Below, piece by piece: positions 34,993-46,445 of a stretch of 64,000 bases of DNA (its first letter is position 1; the number at the start of each line of letters is the position of its first letter). The DNA is taken from positions 35,727,520-35,791,519 of the forward strand of contig OV884012.1 of assembly GCA_930367205.1 (NCBI GenBank), written 5' to 3'. Source of the stretch: Acanthosoma haemorrhoidale (lineage: Eukaryota > Arthropoda > Insecta > Hemiptera > Acanthosomatidae). The notes below the pieces were generated by a model that saw only the letters and a list, made by a program, of their open reading frames with translations, was not told the origin of the DNA and ran no database searches. The translations under genes and the position numbers were made by a program.

Positions 34993-35810
34993 TGTCGGGG
35001 GCGTCACTAGGGGAGTGCCTAATCACTTTAGCCCTGGTGACAAGTGCGGATTGTTGTAGTTTATAACATGGACCATGTTCCAGGTAGACGTTAATATCTG
35101 ACTCCATTTTATTGATAGGGATGTGTCCCGACAATACACTGTGTTCAGGAGAGAGGCTCAGAGGTTTCTAAGACCAGTTTTCTAATAAGATCAGTTTTCA
35201 GAGTTCGGGCGGGAGATCGGCAGCGTAATAGTACAAGTCGTCAGAGGGTCTGCTAGAGGCTGTGAGACAGGGTGCCGGCGCAGAGGTGTGGCAGAGAGAG
35301 TGTAGAATAGTGGAAAGCTGAGTGGACTTACTACCAAGGCCCCGGGGCCCTGGCGTATCGCGACCGAGTGATAGCGGCTGTCTAGATGAGGAGCCTGGGA
35401 AAGAGTGTCTCTACAGGGCGAAACTTCCTGATTTAAATACTGTACCCCCTTCCTAGTGGAAGGTGGAGACGGCTGAACAGGGTATGTTTTATGATGCCCA
35501 GGTGGCCAATACCCCTTAAGTTTATGACTGTTGGCCTAAAAGGGTGTGTCTTATGGTGCTAGGGACTCACCTACTTAGGTTTTATGACCGCTTAGAGGCG
35601 ACCCTAGGTCTGCCGGGTTTGGTTTTATGACAGTCAGGTGGCTTACCCTCTCAGGTTTTATTGCTGGACCTTCGACCCTCTGTTACTTGTTTTATGACTG
35701 CCGATATCTCCATGATTTATTACCAGAAAATCATGTTTTACATCTAATTACAATACATTAGTTGCACCAGAGTATAGGGAAATTTACATACATGGTTGGC
35801 GCTCGCTACA
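34993..35810 (-). mobile_element. Solo LTR, family LTR1, inverted, with 5-bp target duplication
   Basis: The reverse complement of the LTR1 unit. Plus-strand ends are TGTCGGGGGCGT and GCGCTCGCTACA. It is flanked by an exact CTTTT duplication at 34988-34992 and 35811-35815. It carries the GC palindrome CCAAGGCCCCGGGGCCCTGG at 35334-35353 and the same 3' core as the other copies. A small internal duplication (repeats of a TTTTATGACTG-type phrase, about 35520-35700) makes it slightly longer (818 bp) than the 26.5-kb copy. No internal retroelement genes are present. Confidence 0.9.
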
Positions 35811-35815
35811 CTTTT

Positions 35816-38099
35816 ATTTGTAGAATTTTAAAGAAAGGAACATCAATTTTTTAAAAAATAAACATATACATTAAAATATAGTGCATGTATGTAATATGTC
35901 AAATGGCAAATACTTAAACAATTAAAATTGTCCCTAATGCTATAAAAATTGTTTTTAATAAGTGGAAACCCGTTGAGAGTAATTTATGTTTTGGCGTTCT
36001 GTACCCATTTTTGTGGTATTTAATTTTGAAGCATTATATTTTCAACACATAGATGGTTAATGTGTTAATGACATTTGTTGCTATCTTCAGACATTTCTCA
36101 TGTGGCAACACTGAATCGCCTAAGCAATCCTTGCCCCACTACCGTTCTTCTTCCGTACCTCTCCAGTAACATTCTGTTGTCATTTCAATGAACGAATAGC
36201 CTTGAAAGAAACTGTGAAATCAATTGTATTGACAAGAATGATGAGCGAATCGACATTTTATAACTCGTCCTAGGATAACACAGGAGATATCCTTATATTG
36301 TTCTAAGAAAAAAATTAAATATGCTGAGAGAGGTGTGGGCTGTTGCTAAGGCTGGATGAAGTCAGCCGTAGGTATAGATTTGAAAGTGTCCTTTCGTAAC
36401 CAACGCATTTATTTTAATACGATTATATAACGCAATACTCCATTAGACCGATACTAATGAATGATATAAAAATAGATTGACAACTACTCATTTATATAAA
36501 AAAAATACATTTAATAGTTTCTTAAACTTTATAGGACCACCTGATTTTTCTATTCAGTGGATTTCTCTGTTTAATAGTGAATATTTTCTTCCTTTTTCCT
36601 AATATTTCGTTATACACGGAAATATATCACTTAAGTTCACTCTTACGTCGTGGTCCTCCCTCTACAAGGTATGATTTCTATTTTATTTATTCTATATAAA
36701 TATGTCAAGTATCATTTAGTATCAGTGCACCCTCACAGAAGAAATTATATGGCATTATGGTTATTTCGATACTTGCCCAAGGCACTCGTAGTTAGCTCGT
36801 GCTTCATGTGAAGGAGTTTGCTGCCGTATGCCATATGCTATGACTTAGTTAATTTTTAGCTAAACATTTGTCTTCTATTATTCTATTTGTGCATGTCTTT
36901 GCCATGCCGCCGAAATCAGTTATTGGCAGACAGTTCTGCAGCATCGCCTCCTTTTCGTTTTCACTAATTAATGAGTATTGGGCTCTGTTGGGTCCCGATA
37001 ATTATTTTTTGTGTGTTTTTTTTTTTTTTTATCGAAAAAGGTTTTTTTTTTATTATTACTATTTTTTTTCTCTTTTCTCACTCACGTAATTATAACAATT
37101 AATTTTATTTTATTTGTTAAAAGAAAAACCAAGATTGTAATATGTTGTTGTATTAAGATGTATTTAATATTGGGAATTGATGTCGTTTACGTCTGAGCAA
37201 GTGAGAAGGTGAACTCCGATGCGATCAGCATGGAATTTGTTTTGGAATTGCGGATCAACTCCGTTCGTCAACGAATTACCGGCTCAGTTCCATGAGATTT
37301 GCTAATGAAGAAGGTCACCATGAAATTTTTGTTATGTTGACCCCACACTACTTCTTCATTGCTGACTGTACATCGGATATCCACCACCCACCCACGCTAC
37401 CAATTGTTGGAGAGTGAACATCGAGAAGAATTTTTTCTTCTCCACTTTGGGATCACCGGTAAGAGGTTATATTCCAACTATCTCTGGATTCAACTCACAC
37501 CATCCTTCTACTTTCAAGAATAGAAGGCTATTGACTTTCGGTGATTGACACTATTAAATTTAGTAAATATAGTATTTAATTCATTTTTATTTTTATCACA
37601 GCTAAAAGACATTTATATTTTTTGTTATCTATTTTTCTTTCATTTTATTTTTCGATTACTAACCCTGTTGCTACATTTTTTTTTTGTTTATATATTCGAT
37701 TTTTAAACAAAGTGTACGTTTTAATTTTCATTACATATGTATTGCCATTTGATAATTTTAGTTTTTTTTTGTATAATATTGCCTTGATTTTATTTTTTGT
37801 ACACAATCTTGTTGGTTTTTTTTCTCTCTCTCTCGCTAACCAATATTTTTTTTTTATTTTCCTTTTTTTTCGTTGTTTTTCTGGGAAAATGCAGGCACCC
37901 ATTGTCGAGCTTTTTTGCTGAATTTCACAGCCGGTAATTTGCAAGGGATAGAAGCTTGGCGAATTAATTTTACTAACCCCTTCTTCCACAGACCCTCTTT
38001 ATTTAAAAGGTTATTTCCTCCTTCAACTTCAGAAGTATAGATAAGACACCAACGGGGAAGAAGCCATAAAAAAAAATATGTTGAAGGAGCACTGGAGTA
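35816..38099. other. AT-rich stretch without recognisable genes
   Basis: Long T runs near 37018-37070 and 37676-37870 generate Phe-rich open frames that I do not regard as genes. 37200-37520 has more even composition but is not open in any frame for long. Its origin is unknown. Confidence 0.45.
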
Positions 38100-38400
38100 A
38101 AATTATACAGCGCGGCGGCCTGGGTGTAGAAACAGCCACTTTCTTCGTCATTAATGACCAATAATTAGCCCGTTGGCGGTTGTCAGCTAGAAATCACTTA
38201 ACAGCGACACCCTTCCGGACCTGCATGAAATACTAGCGGGACGTTGAGAAATGTTCTAGTTGCCAGGGAGCCTCAAAGACTACTCGAGGAAGCTGGCTCG
38301 GAGGACGGCCTTATAAGGGCAGGCCATTCACGGCCCACACTCAATGGGCTGCCTGTTTACATCCAGCTCCGGCTCCATTCAACAACTCTCTTTACTTAGA
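38100..38400 (+). promoter_or_regulatory. Possible promoter-like GC-richer segment
   Basis: A GC-richer segment containing a CCAAT motif (GACCAATAATT, about 38156-38166), a TATA-like CTTATAAGGG (about 38309-38318) and, 25-35 bases after that, CCACACTCAATG, a loose initiator. It is followed by a long (CT)n tract. These elements could form a core promoter reading to the right, but no coding sequence follows within the next kilobase, so it may equally be a repeat remnant. Confidence 0.2.
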
Positions 38401-38415
38401 GCAACATTTCTGTAG

Positions 38416-38528
<113 letters not shown>

Positions 38529-40170
38529 GCCCAATTTATTGCATGTCTCGGGATATTTTATTATTGATGCATTTCACTAATAGAACCAGATAGACTGTCA
38601 ACTCAATTAGTAAACTGGTCCAATCAGGAAGGCCTTCCTATTTTTCATTTCAGCCAACAAAAAATTCGCACCATTGATTTCATTTCATATTCATTTTTTT
38701 CAATAAATGTATACATTTAGATGTAGCCTTAATTTAAATCAATCAGGTCTAATTGAATTGAAAATTCATCGAACGATTAGATAAATCTTCTAACAATAAA
38801 GATAGGTTATGTCAAAATAATCATAATATAACCACCCTGTTGGGTGTTTATTTCTGCTTATTCTTGATTAAGTATGAAATGTCAAGATATTTTTTCCAGT
38901 CCAAACCGCTTAGGAAATTCAAAAGGTTGAAGTTCAATTTGCAATATATTGGCTTCAAGTGATAATGGGCTGTAAGCAGTCGATCGAAATGATCTAAACT
39001 TTATTAAATGAAGTTACTAACTGTGCTTCCTGTAGTGCGACGTGCCGTCATACCATATCCTCGGCACCTCTCTTGGTCACTGGTGGCCAGCTGCACAAGC
39101 TCTCTCTCGCCATCCTCCCCATTTCAACCCATGACGCTATCTATCCTTATGCTTGTTAAGTCCTCCTCCAAGCATCCTTTAGCCCCCATTCTTCTCGAAA
39201 TTTTCAAATCAACTATCATCTATTGATAAAGGTCTTTTTTTTTTTTTCATAGTCCTGGATGATCTTCTAAATCCCAGAAACGTGTAATAAGTATTTTCTC
39301 AGCACCTTCACCCACCATAGCTGTTACTAATTGCAAGTACTAAAAGATACGTTCCCTGAATGTTAGTTTTAATTTAAATTCTTAATAATTTTATTTGTTT
39401 TTAGCCAGTCCAAGTCTTTTTGCCCCCTTATCCCATTGTATGACGATATGCCATGAAATAAATTTCGCCTGCATTGTCCAAGTTATTCAAACGGACATTT
39501 AAATCCCATTGGATCCCACGACTCCTATTTCTGCCAGAAGTATTCATTATTTTTTCCAATATTAGGAGGTACCGCAATGAAGACAGAAGACAACTCACTT
39601 TGTTGCCAATTTTCAGGGCAATTCATATATTTCTTTGGTGGCAGATACTACCTTATTGGAAAAATGTCCTTCCTCCAAAGTACTTCCTATATTTGTCCTC
39701 ACCCCTTGCTGCTAAAACCCTTTAAGCAAATAACAAATACTAACCAGGCTTCTGCCAGCTCAGCAATCACGATGGTGCCCTCTAATTCACAGGGTAGGCA
39801 CAAAATTCAACAGAACCCAGGAATTTTTTCTGATCCTTTTTTAATTGTCTTATAAAAATCAGGTCTAATCCTATTGAGGATGATTCTGGTCATACCGCAT
39901 CAATAATCACCGTACAGGCACAGGTAAAAGATAGATTGAACTTAGTTTTGGTCCTTTCTTTGGTAATTGTATGATGTGATGAATGAGTCCGTTTCGTATA
40001 GCACATGAAATTTTACTTGTTAACCAAATGATTTCCAAGTCTCGTGACATAAGTTGGTCATCAATTAAGTAGGTATGTTTTATCATGTTAGCATAAAGGA
40101 CTCCCATTCTACACGTTTCCAAAGACTGTTCTATGTCTAGTATTTGTACAGTTAAATAATTTAATATTTA
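38529..40170. other. Stretch with weak coding-like pieces
   Basis: Several open pieces (plus 39008-39226, plus 39474-39855, minus 39907-40122) have fairly even amino-acid use but are in different frames and strands. I recognise no family and cannot build a gene from them. A decayed transposon gene is possible. Confidence 0.25.
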
Positions 40171-40171
40171 A

Positions 40172-40296
40172 TGTTTGTAATTGTATGAATGAGTGGTGAA
40201 TTGTAAATATGGTATGAATGAAAAAACTTATCTCAATTATTTATTGCCTATTAAGTAAAGGCAGATTGTAATTTCATCATAATAAAGTTGTTATTG

Positions 40297-40331
<35 letters not shown>
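40172..40331 (+). mobile_element. LINE 3' tail with long poly-A
   Basis: The last ~130 bases of the abundant LINE's 3' UTR (GTATGAATGAGTGGTGAATT, TATTGCCTATTAAGTAAAGG, CAGATTGTAATTTCATCATA, AATAAAGTTGTTATTG), followed by about 28 A's. The intact poly-A suggests a relatively recent insertion. Confidence 0.9.
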
Positions 40332-40332
<1 letters not shown>

Positions 40333-40408
40333 GTACAGTTCGGTTAGGTGCATAGCATATTGGGTCCAATTTATACCGTTGATTACTTCCATGATTTTAT
40401 TATTATTA

Positions 40409-40537
40409 AATATTGTATGAATGTGCGAACGAATGATGACTTGTTAATATGGTATGAATGAAAACACTTATCTCAATTATTTATTGCCTATTAAGTAAAG
40501 GCAGATTGTAATTTCATCATAATAAAGTTGTTGTTAT
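40409..40537 (+). mobile_element. LINE 3' tail, second adjacent copy
   Basis: Same segment and orientation as the tail ending at 40331, starting about 80 bp further on and ending TTGTTGTTA. A 10-bp direct repeat TTATTATTAA flanks it (40400-40409 and 40544-40553), but this lies in low-complexity DNA and is weak evidence. This copy shares the TTAAGTAAAGG variant with its neighbour, so the two may derive from one subfamily or a local duplication. Confidence 0.85.
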
Positions 40538-40569
40538 AAAAAATTATTATTAATATTATTATTATTAGC

Positions 40570-41229
40570 TATTGTGAGTGTCACTGTCAGTATCAATTGC
40601 CATCTGTTCTCTATCTGAAACATTTTGTTCTTGTGGCTTTTTCTTTTTCTAACTACATTATCTGTGTGTACATTTATTATTTTGTTTCGTTTTTATTTTT
40701 CTATTTCGGGATCTTCTCGTGTTTTATTCAGTTTGTCGGTTCTTTGCTCTTTTTCGTTAGTAATGCTTTTTCTTGAAGCTAATTTTACATTTTGGTGTAC
40801 GTCTTAGAGTTAAGTCATTTAGTTTCTTATATAAATGTGTTAGAGTTATATAGATGTCGTGAAAGGCTACCTCTTTACCAATCTTTCATATACCCTTATT
40901 AAAATTGTCGTTTATCAATTTAATATCAGTCTTCAAAGTTTCTATCATTTGTTTGTTCATATTTATTGTCTGCTCGATATTATGTTCTGTATTATAGTTG
41001 TTTCGTTTAACTTCACTTATGACATTGTCATAATGTTGTTTGTCCGTGATATCCATAGTACCAGTTAACTAACTAATAGCCATTCCTAGTCCATTTATTA
41101 ATCCACGTTTTTGTATATTAGTTAAGTTCTAAGTCTAATAGGCTTATGTTATGAAAGTTGTAATTTTTAAAGCATTTTTCAATTATTTTTACATTATTTA
41201 ACGTGTAATGTAGTATTCCGTTACTGTTG
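40570..41229 (-). pseudogene. Env-like (ORF3) remnant of an errantivirus-type element
   Basis: Downstream of the integrase remnant on the same strand, the deduced protein is Asn/Lys-rich. Around 40860-41090 it has the character of the fusion-protein-like Env of insect errantiviruses: a short hydrophobic Gly-containing segment followed by a heptad-like region rich in Asn, Gln and Ile. Several stops and shifts break it, and no signal peptide or C-terminal membrane anchor can be followed. The identification rests on position after integrase plus this limited resemblance. Confidence 0.4.
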
Positions 41230-42640
41230 GTTAGGTCAGTTACTTTCATCGAAGTTGTTGCAGTCCATAGCATTTTCTGAAATACCAGAAGTGTCTTTAT
41301 TGTTATGTGAAACATATTTCTTGTGTTTTTTACGAGGTCGTTTAATATTGTTAGCATGCGATTTCTTTATTTCATTTTTATCTCTATATTTTATTTCTGG
41401 TTTATGAGAATTATTATGCTTTCGATAGGTAGTAGTTTTTATCATTAATTGTTCATCAGAAATTTTCGGAATGTCTTTCCAATTTTGGTTTAGTTTTTCT
41501 GTTCGATAAGTCTTTTCTTTTATTATTTTTGTCTTTACTAAGTCATTTATTAAGCGTTTATCATCATGATATTTCTGAACATATTGTTCTTTTATTGATA
41601 TTTGCTGGTTATTTTGCTAAGTTATTCCAAACATTTTCTCGTCAGGAGTCATTTTCTAGTCAACCTAATTCGATTAATGTGGTGTATGCACGATTCGAAA
41701 GCGTTACGTTTCGATTTATTAAGCGTTACATACATTAGTTCTTTCTATTCCATTCGTTTCAAGGAAGTTAGCAACTAAGTTATTTTCATACTCTTTTCCG
41801 TTGTCCATCCGTATAGAATTTGGTGTCGGGTAATTTTCTAAGTATTTTTTATAACGTCATATTTTATATGTTAGTACTTGTTATACTTTTCACGGTTCAT
41901 GTAAATAGTCTTTTTGAAAAAGTATCGATAATAGTGATTATGTATTGTCTTTCGTAATGTAAAATATTAATCATTAAATCTTCGAAAGGTTTTTCTGGTT
42001 TAGGAGTTACTATAGCTTTTGGCTGTAATTAGTTTCCTTTCATATTTAGTTTTTCTACATATCATGCATTTGTTAATATAATCTGTAATAATTTCATTCA
42101 TAGAGGGGAAATAATATTGTTTGTCATAAGTGTCAATTGTTCCTTTCTGTGTGATAATTGGAAATAATCTCGTTATGTTCGTCCTTATCTGTTACATTTA
42201 GTACATGATTTTTGTATCTTGTTATTTTAACAGTAGGATATTTTTTGTGTATAATTCTTGATAAAGCATTGAATTGTTCACCATACCAAGTAGTCATTAC
42301 GTTGAGTTTCGATTCACAATGAGTTCCATAAGCATGTTTTGGGTGCATAATTTGTACTAATACTTGGTCTAATTCTTCCTCATTATTGAAAGTAATGTCA
42401 TATCTTATTTTATTAAACGGTTTGGTAAGTTGTACGTTTTTATGTCCTCTGGTTATTATAATTTGCAGTTTTTCTACATTTATTGATTTGTTGTCAGGGG
42501 CTATACAAAATATTTCGTTACTAGAGTTTTGGATTTGGGAGTCTTGCTGTGTAGCTACTACACTAATTTCGTCTTTCATGGCTTCTGGGTTAAGTTCTTT
42601 TAAAATTTGGTCGTATTCTTCTGAGTCATTAGGTGTTGCT
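41230..42640 (-). pseudogene. Ty3/Gypsy integrase remnant
   Basis: This is the end of a Gypsy-type Pol polyprotein, which inserts the element's DNA copy into the host chromosome. On the minus strand the linker before integrase and the His residues of the HHCC zinc finger are open in 42579-42133. A shift then leads into the CxxC half (about 42050-42075). Core-domain signatures follow in other frames: a TIIDTF-like strand with the first catalytic Asp near 41935, and a DNGKEYENN segment with the second Asp near 41800. The basic C-terminal tail is open in 41445-41236. At least four frameshifts or stops make it non-functional. The order on the strand (gag-like, integrase, env-like) supports one element. 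Confidence 0.7.
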
Positions 42641-43430
42641 TCTATTTAATCTGTCCATGCCTTCTGTTTCCATATCGTCAAGTTCTAGAAAGATTAATTC
42701 ATGTGATGATTTTATTTTATTATCTTTATTTACATGATTATGTCTTACAAGAGTTTCTTTCATTAGTTTTAGTTGATGTTGGGGGACAGGTTGTGGTTTG
42801 ATTAGTCCTAAAAAATGTTCAAGTTTGTTCTCCAAGTCTTTAACTGTCTGTTTCAATGTTGTGTTCTCTTGTTCCGGTGGGTGAGGTTCTCTATGTGATG
42901 CACTTCGTTACTTCAAACAGTTCGCATTGACATGGTGTTTTGTGATGGGAATCATGTTTGTTGAGGTCTTTGAAAGTTAAGTCGTTGTTGATTATTTCTT
43001 AAGTTCTGTCAGGGTTCATAACGTTGCTGATAGTTATTGCTATATTCAAAGTCATTTGAACTTATTGAATTGTCAAAGTTTTGTTGAAAATTATGTCTAT
43101 AGTTATTTTGGTAATTATTGCGATGTGAATGTCATTGTTTTGTTGACAATTATATCTATAATTATTTTGGGACTATCGGGATTGAAATTGTTGCCCATTA
43201 TAGTCATTTCTCCTATAACTGTTTTGTCTGACGTTTTGTCTAGGTCGGTATTCTTGTTGACTGCTGTTAGTGTTTCCTTGAGGATACATGTCTTCCATTA
43301 TGATCCTACAGTTATTATACAAAACGTTTTTCATTTATTTCAGGTCGTTAATAAGATAGGTGAGTGCGTTCTTAAGTCTTGATGGTAAATTTCTGAGAAC
43401 GTGGTCTACAATTTTTACCTTTAGTGTGCC
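42641..43430 (-). pseudogene. Gag-like Asn/Gln-rich remnant of the Gypsy element
   Basis: Minus-strand frames here encode a segment rich in Asn, Gln, Tyr and Arg (about 43300-42900), typical of the C-terminal part of insect Gypsy Gag. A charged stretch (42856-42629) follows and leads into the linker ahead of integrase. Stops and shifts interrupt it. I see no protease DSG/DTG or reverse-transcriptase YxDD motif between this and the integrase, so about 2 kb of pol appears to be missing. Confidence 0.5.
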
Positions 43431-43439
43431 TTTTGTTTT

Positions 43440-44134
43440 TTATTACAGCTTTGTAAATAGTGCACTCATGTTGCACCCAAGCGATTTGAAACTGTTAAAT
43501 ATCTCGTTTACCTAACATAAAGCTTAGCGTTCCCCCAGAAAATTTTAGACAACTGCAACAGATGAAGTCCTGGCTTTTCACTCAGCCTCATTTATCGAAT
43601 TTACAATGGCAGGATTCTTAATGAGTTGTTAAATTTTTGGGCCGTAAAATGTCATTCTTTTCCCGAAGTTTCATGTTTTGTATCTTAGACCACTTTATTC
43701 TAACCCAGTGTTTTATTTTGTCTCTGCTATCCCAGAGGCACAAGAAGCAAGGATATTTCGTGTGACCACTTTGCTGCCCAAGGAGAAAGTTTACCATTTT
43801 GATGTCCACACAACTCACCTATTGATGCTCATGATACTTTATCTTCTCCACGACCAAATTTATGGTGTTATGTACCTCTTTCATTTTCGTTGGTTGAGCC
43901 ATTGGTATTAAACCATATTTATTCCCATTTTGCTGACGGACACTTCACTTTGAGCTGTCAATAAATTGGCACCAATCATCAGGAAATAATCAGGAAGATC
44001 CATTATTTTCCAGGAGTTCTCTAATTTCATGGAAAAATTCAAGATCGTCTTCTTGTGAGCACAACCTTTTCTCAGCATATTTCTGTCCTTCAACTAGGAA
44101 GCCCGATAAACAGAAGCTTCTTTTGACAGGTTGA
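43440..44134 (-). pseudogene. Broken gene of unnamed arthropod family with CFLC-WDSR motif (downstream part)
   Basis: The minus strand carries several blocks that I recognise from a large uncharacterised protein family common in arthropods and cnidarians, often in many copies: a DWCQFIDSSK-like block (about 43990-43960), NGNKYG, a KIKYHEHQ block (about 43845-43822), then LLGQQSGHTKYPCFLCLWDS (43788-43729). A LGCNMS block follows near 43470. The W expected after KIKYHEHQ is a TAG stop (43819-43821), and at least three frameshifts occur. The function of the family is unknown; multicopy occurrence suggests it travels with a mobile element. The N-terminal part continues at 45118-45260 after a LINE insertion. 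The 3' end abuts the Gypsy remnant at 43440. Confidence 0.6.
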
Positions 44135-45117
44135 CGCAGACGACACTGCAGTCCTGTCAACCCATCCAGACCCTGATATAGCATCCCAAAACCTTCAAAA
44201 ACACCTTGATGAGATCGAGTATTGGTGCAACCAATGGCGAATCAAAGTCAATGAAGGAAAATTTTCCCACATAACCTTTACCCTCCGCCACAAGTCCTGT
44301 CCGCCAGTCTTTTTAAATTCAATTCCTCTCCCTGTGACTGAGACAGTACGGTATTTAGACTTCCATCTCGACAAAAGACTGACATGGAACCCACACACGG
44401 GGCTAAAAAGACAAGAACTAAACAGACGCTTTGGACAATTGTACAGACTACTTCGAAGGACATTCCATCTCTCAATAGAAAATAAACTACTTATTTACAA
44501 AATTATACTTAAGCCAATCTGGACATACGGAATAGAGCTATGGGGGACAGCAAAAAAGTCGAACATCAAGCGCATCCAATCCTTTCAATCAAAAGTCCTA
44601 AGAACAATAGTAAATGCCCCTTATTACGTCAGCAACAAAACCCTTCACAATGATCTGAATATACCCTATATTCTTGAACTCATCCCTTCCAAGTTCATAA
44701 AATTGCATAGCAACCTATCCAACCACCCTTATTCCCTAGCACAGTCATTGCACTGCACCACTCATCCCTATAAACCTCCTCGGAGATTAAAACGGCAGTG
44801 GCCTCGTGACCTGCTATAATCAAGTGATAGTGGAAGTCCTGGCAATGGCCAGTTTCTCTAATCATGTCCTGAGCGTCTGTGGCTCTCGCGCTCTTGGTCA
44901 GCCTCCGCTGGCTCTTATCCAGTGACGCGGCTGATGCATGCGAGTGAGGTGACAACCTTGTGGACTTAGGGGGCCTCTGGGCTGTTTGTAAATATTGAAT
45001 GAATGAACGAGTGAATGCTGAATTGTAAATATGGTATGAATGATAACATTTATCTCAAATACTTATTGCCTAATAAAAGGCAGATCGTAATTTTATCTTA
45101 ATAAAAATTGTTGTTGA
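44135..45117 (+). mobile_element. 5'-truncated LINE copy with 11-bp target duplication
   Basis: Begins within the FADD motif region of ORF2 and runs to the 3' end. Frame changes occur early, but 44334-44819 is open for 161 codons through the ORF2 C-terminus (ending RDLL then stop). The 3' UTR follows, with the RGC-rich ALV-like segment and AATAAAAATTGTTGTTGA end. An exact 11-bp repeat TGACAGGTTGA flanks it (44124-44134 and 45118-45128). This copy lacks the 1-base deletion that breaks ORF2 in the main element, and so serves as a guide to the undamaged frame. Confidence 0.92.
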
Positions 45118-45260
45118 TGACAGGTTGAGATCTCTGGTGAGGTCATTTAATCCAGCCTGGTTGAAATGTTGAAGAATTGACAGCAGATTGACAATAGGAC
45201 AAATAAACAGGAACCAATCTTTATACATGTTATTTAGAACTGCAGAAAATGGAGTTAACA
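45118..45260 (-). pseudogene. CFLC-WDSR family gene, upstream part split by LINE
   Basis: The minus strand here has a GLNDLTRDLNLS-type block that continues, across the LINE insertion point, into the sequence at 44134 and below. This is the expected order for the family's N-terminal region. It is separated from the rest by 983 bp of LINE. No start codon could be defined upstream. Confidence 0.5.
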
Positions 45261-45999
45261 CCCCACATTTCGAATAGAACTGCTAGTTAACGAAAATACT
45301 CTGATCTAATAATGTAGAGCAGATAAAGAAAAGCTGATTTAATATTTAGATTCATCGCCTTAAATATAGCTAAACTCAGTTCTTAAATATAAACCTTTTT
45401 TTCTTGTAAGCCTGTGTATTATTATTTATTATCTGCTGGCTTTTAAATACGCTTCAGCCTGGGATTTATCTGCCATCTCACTGACCCACGTGCACTTGTT
45501 TAGAGCTTATTTTATATTATTTTATTTATATCTCTCAGCACTTGGAACTTCCGGTTTTCCAAATTACTTCAGTAGCTTTGACGTCCGTATTTGTTATTTT
45601 ATTAAAATCTTTCTTATGTTTGGATGTATAATTACATTTTTACGTTAGCATCGATGTATTTGTTAAGAACGAAAAAAAAACGATGTGAAACCGACATTAG
45701 TCTTGACTTTCTCAATTTTCCAACCCAGGTGGGGGAAACTACGTTCATTTATGCATGGACAGATCATCTATCGTTAGTTAATCGTTATACTCGTACATGC
45801 ATGTTTTCAAAAGGTATTGTAAAAATGATTCAATCTATTTGAAATGTTTAAGGTACATTCACAACACCTCGAAATAACCTTTGTTTAATTTTACATTAAC
45901 GCAAAATCTGTTTGTTCGAAGCACACATAACATTTAGTGGACTGATTGGTAATTTTGCCACAGCCACAACCCACTATTCTCCGACTTTCAACCACCACC
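45261..45999. other. AT-rich stretch without recognisable features
   Basis: A 72-codon plus frame at 45624-45842 has no recognisable relatives. Nothing else is seen. Confidence 0.45.
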
Positions 46000-46445
46000 A
46001 ATGCCCGTCAGATGGAAGCACTGCTGGACCGCCAAAGCCTGGAGACAAATGGACGTGATCGAACCCTAGCCCCCTGACGGAGACTGAAGATCTACACCCA
46101 GCCGAGAGATCGAGGCCGATCTCCGAAGCTACAAGACCCCATCTACCTGTTTAAGCAGGGTCGACCTTCCGGCCGAGAGGCCGACTTATTTCAGGCTTGA
46201 CCTGGCCGACTACAAACCATTGCCTAGGTACCCCTAGGCTCCACCCTCGGGAGACTCTCACTACCTTCTCGATTCCACCCGCCTCCTTTAGGCATTCCAC
46301 ACCCTATATCCTTCTCATACATCCTTCAAATGGGGGACTCCCCTTAGTGAAAGGCACTCATTAGCTCAAAATAATTTTCCTTTATTTTTCCCACATCCTA
46401 TTTTTATAAGTTTAAGAGCTAAGGGAAAAAAAAAAGAAAAAAAAG
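46000..46445 (+). mobile_element. Family B non-LTR element, longest copy
   Basis: A GC-richer body (46000-46260) with short open pieces rich in Asp/Glu/Arg leads into the conserved tail: GAGACTCTCACTACCTTCTC, CATTCCACACCCTATATCCT, TCCTTCAAATGGGGGACTCC, TTTCCTTTATTTTTCCC and AGAGCTAAGG followed by A-rich DNA. The same tail is at 8542-8652, 10248-10475 and 10505-10640. The body may be the C-terminus of a LINE ORF, but I cannot recognise a domain in it. Confidence 0.55.

Noticed and set aside
37622..37989. Phe/Lys-rich frames of about 100 codons on both strands
   Set aside because: Long T-rich sequence generates them; composition is low-complexity and there is no family resemblance.
40143..40340. 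GTACAGTT on both sides of the poly-A LINE tail as a target duplication
   Set aside because: The left copy is about 20 bases away from the start of the element, so the repeat does not flank it directly.
44334..44819. A 161-codon frame that looks like a stand-alone gene
   Set aside because: It is the C-terminus of LINE ORF2 in a 5'-truncated copy with target duplication and 3' UTR, not a host gene.
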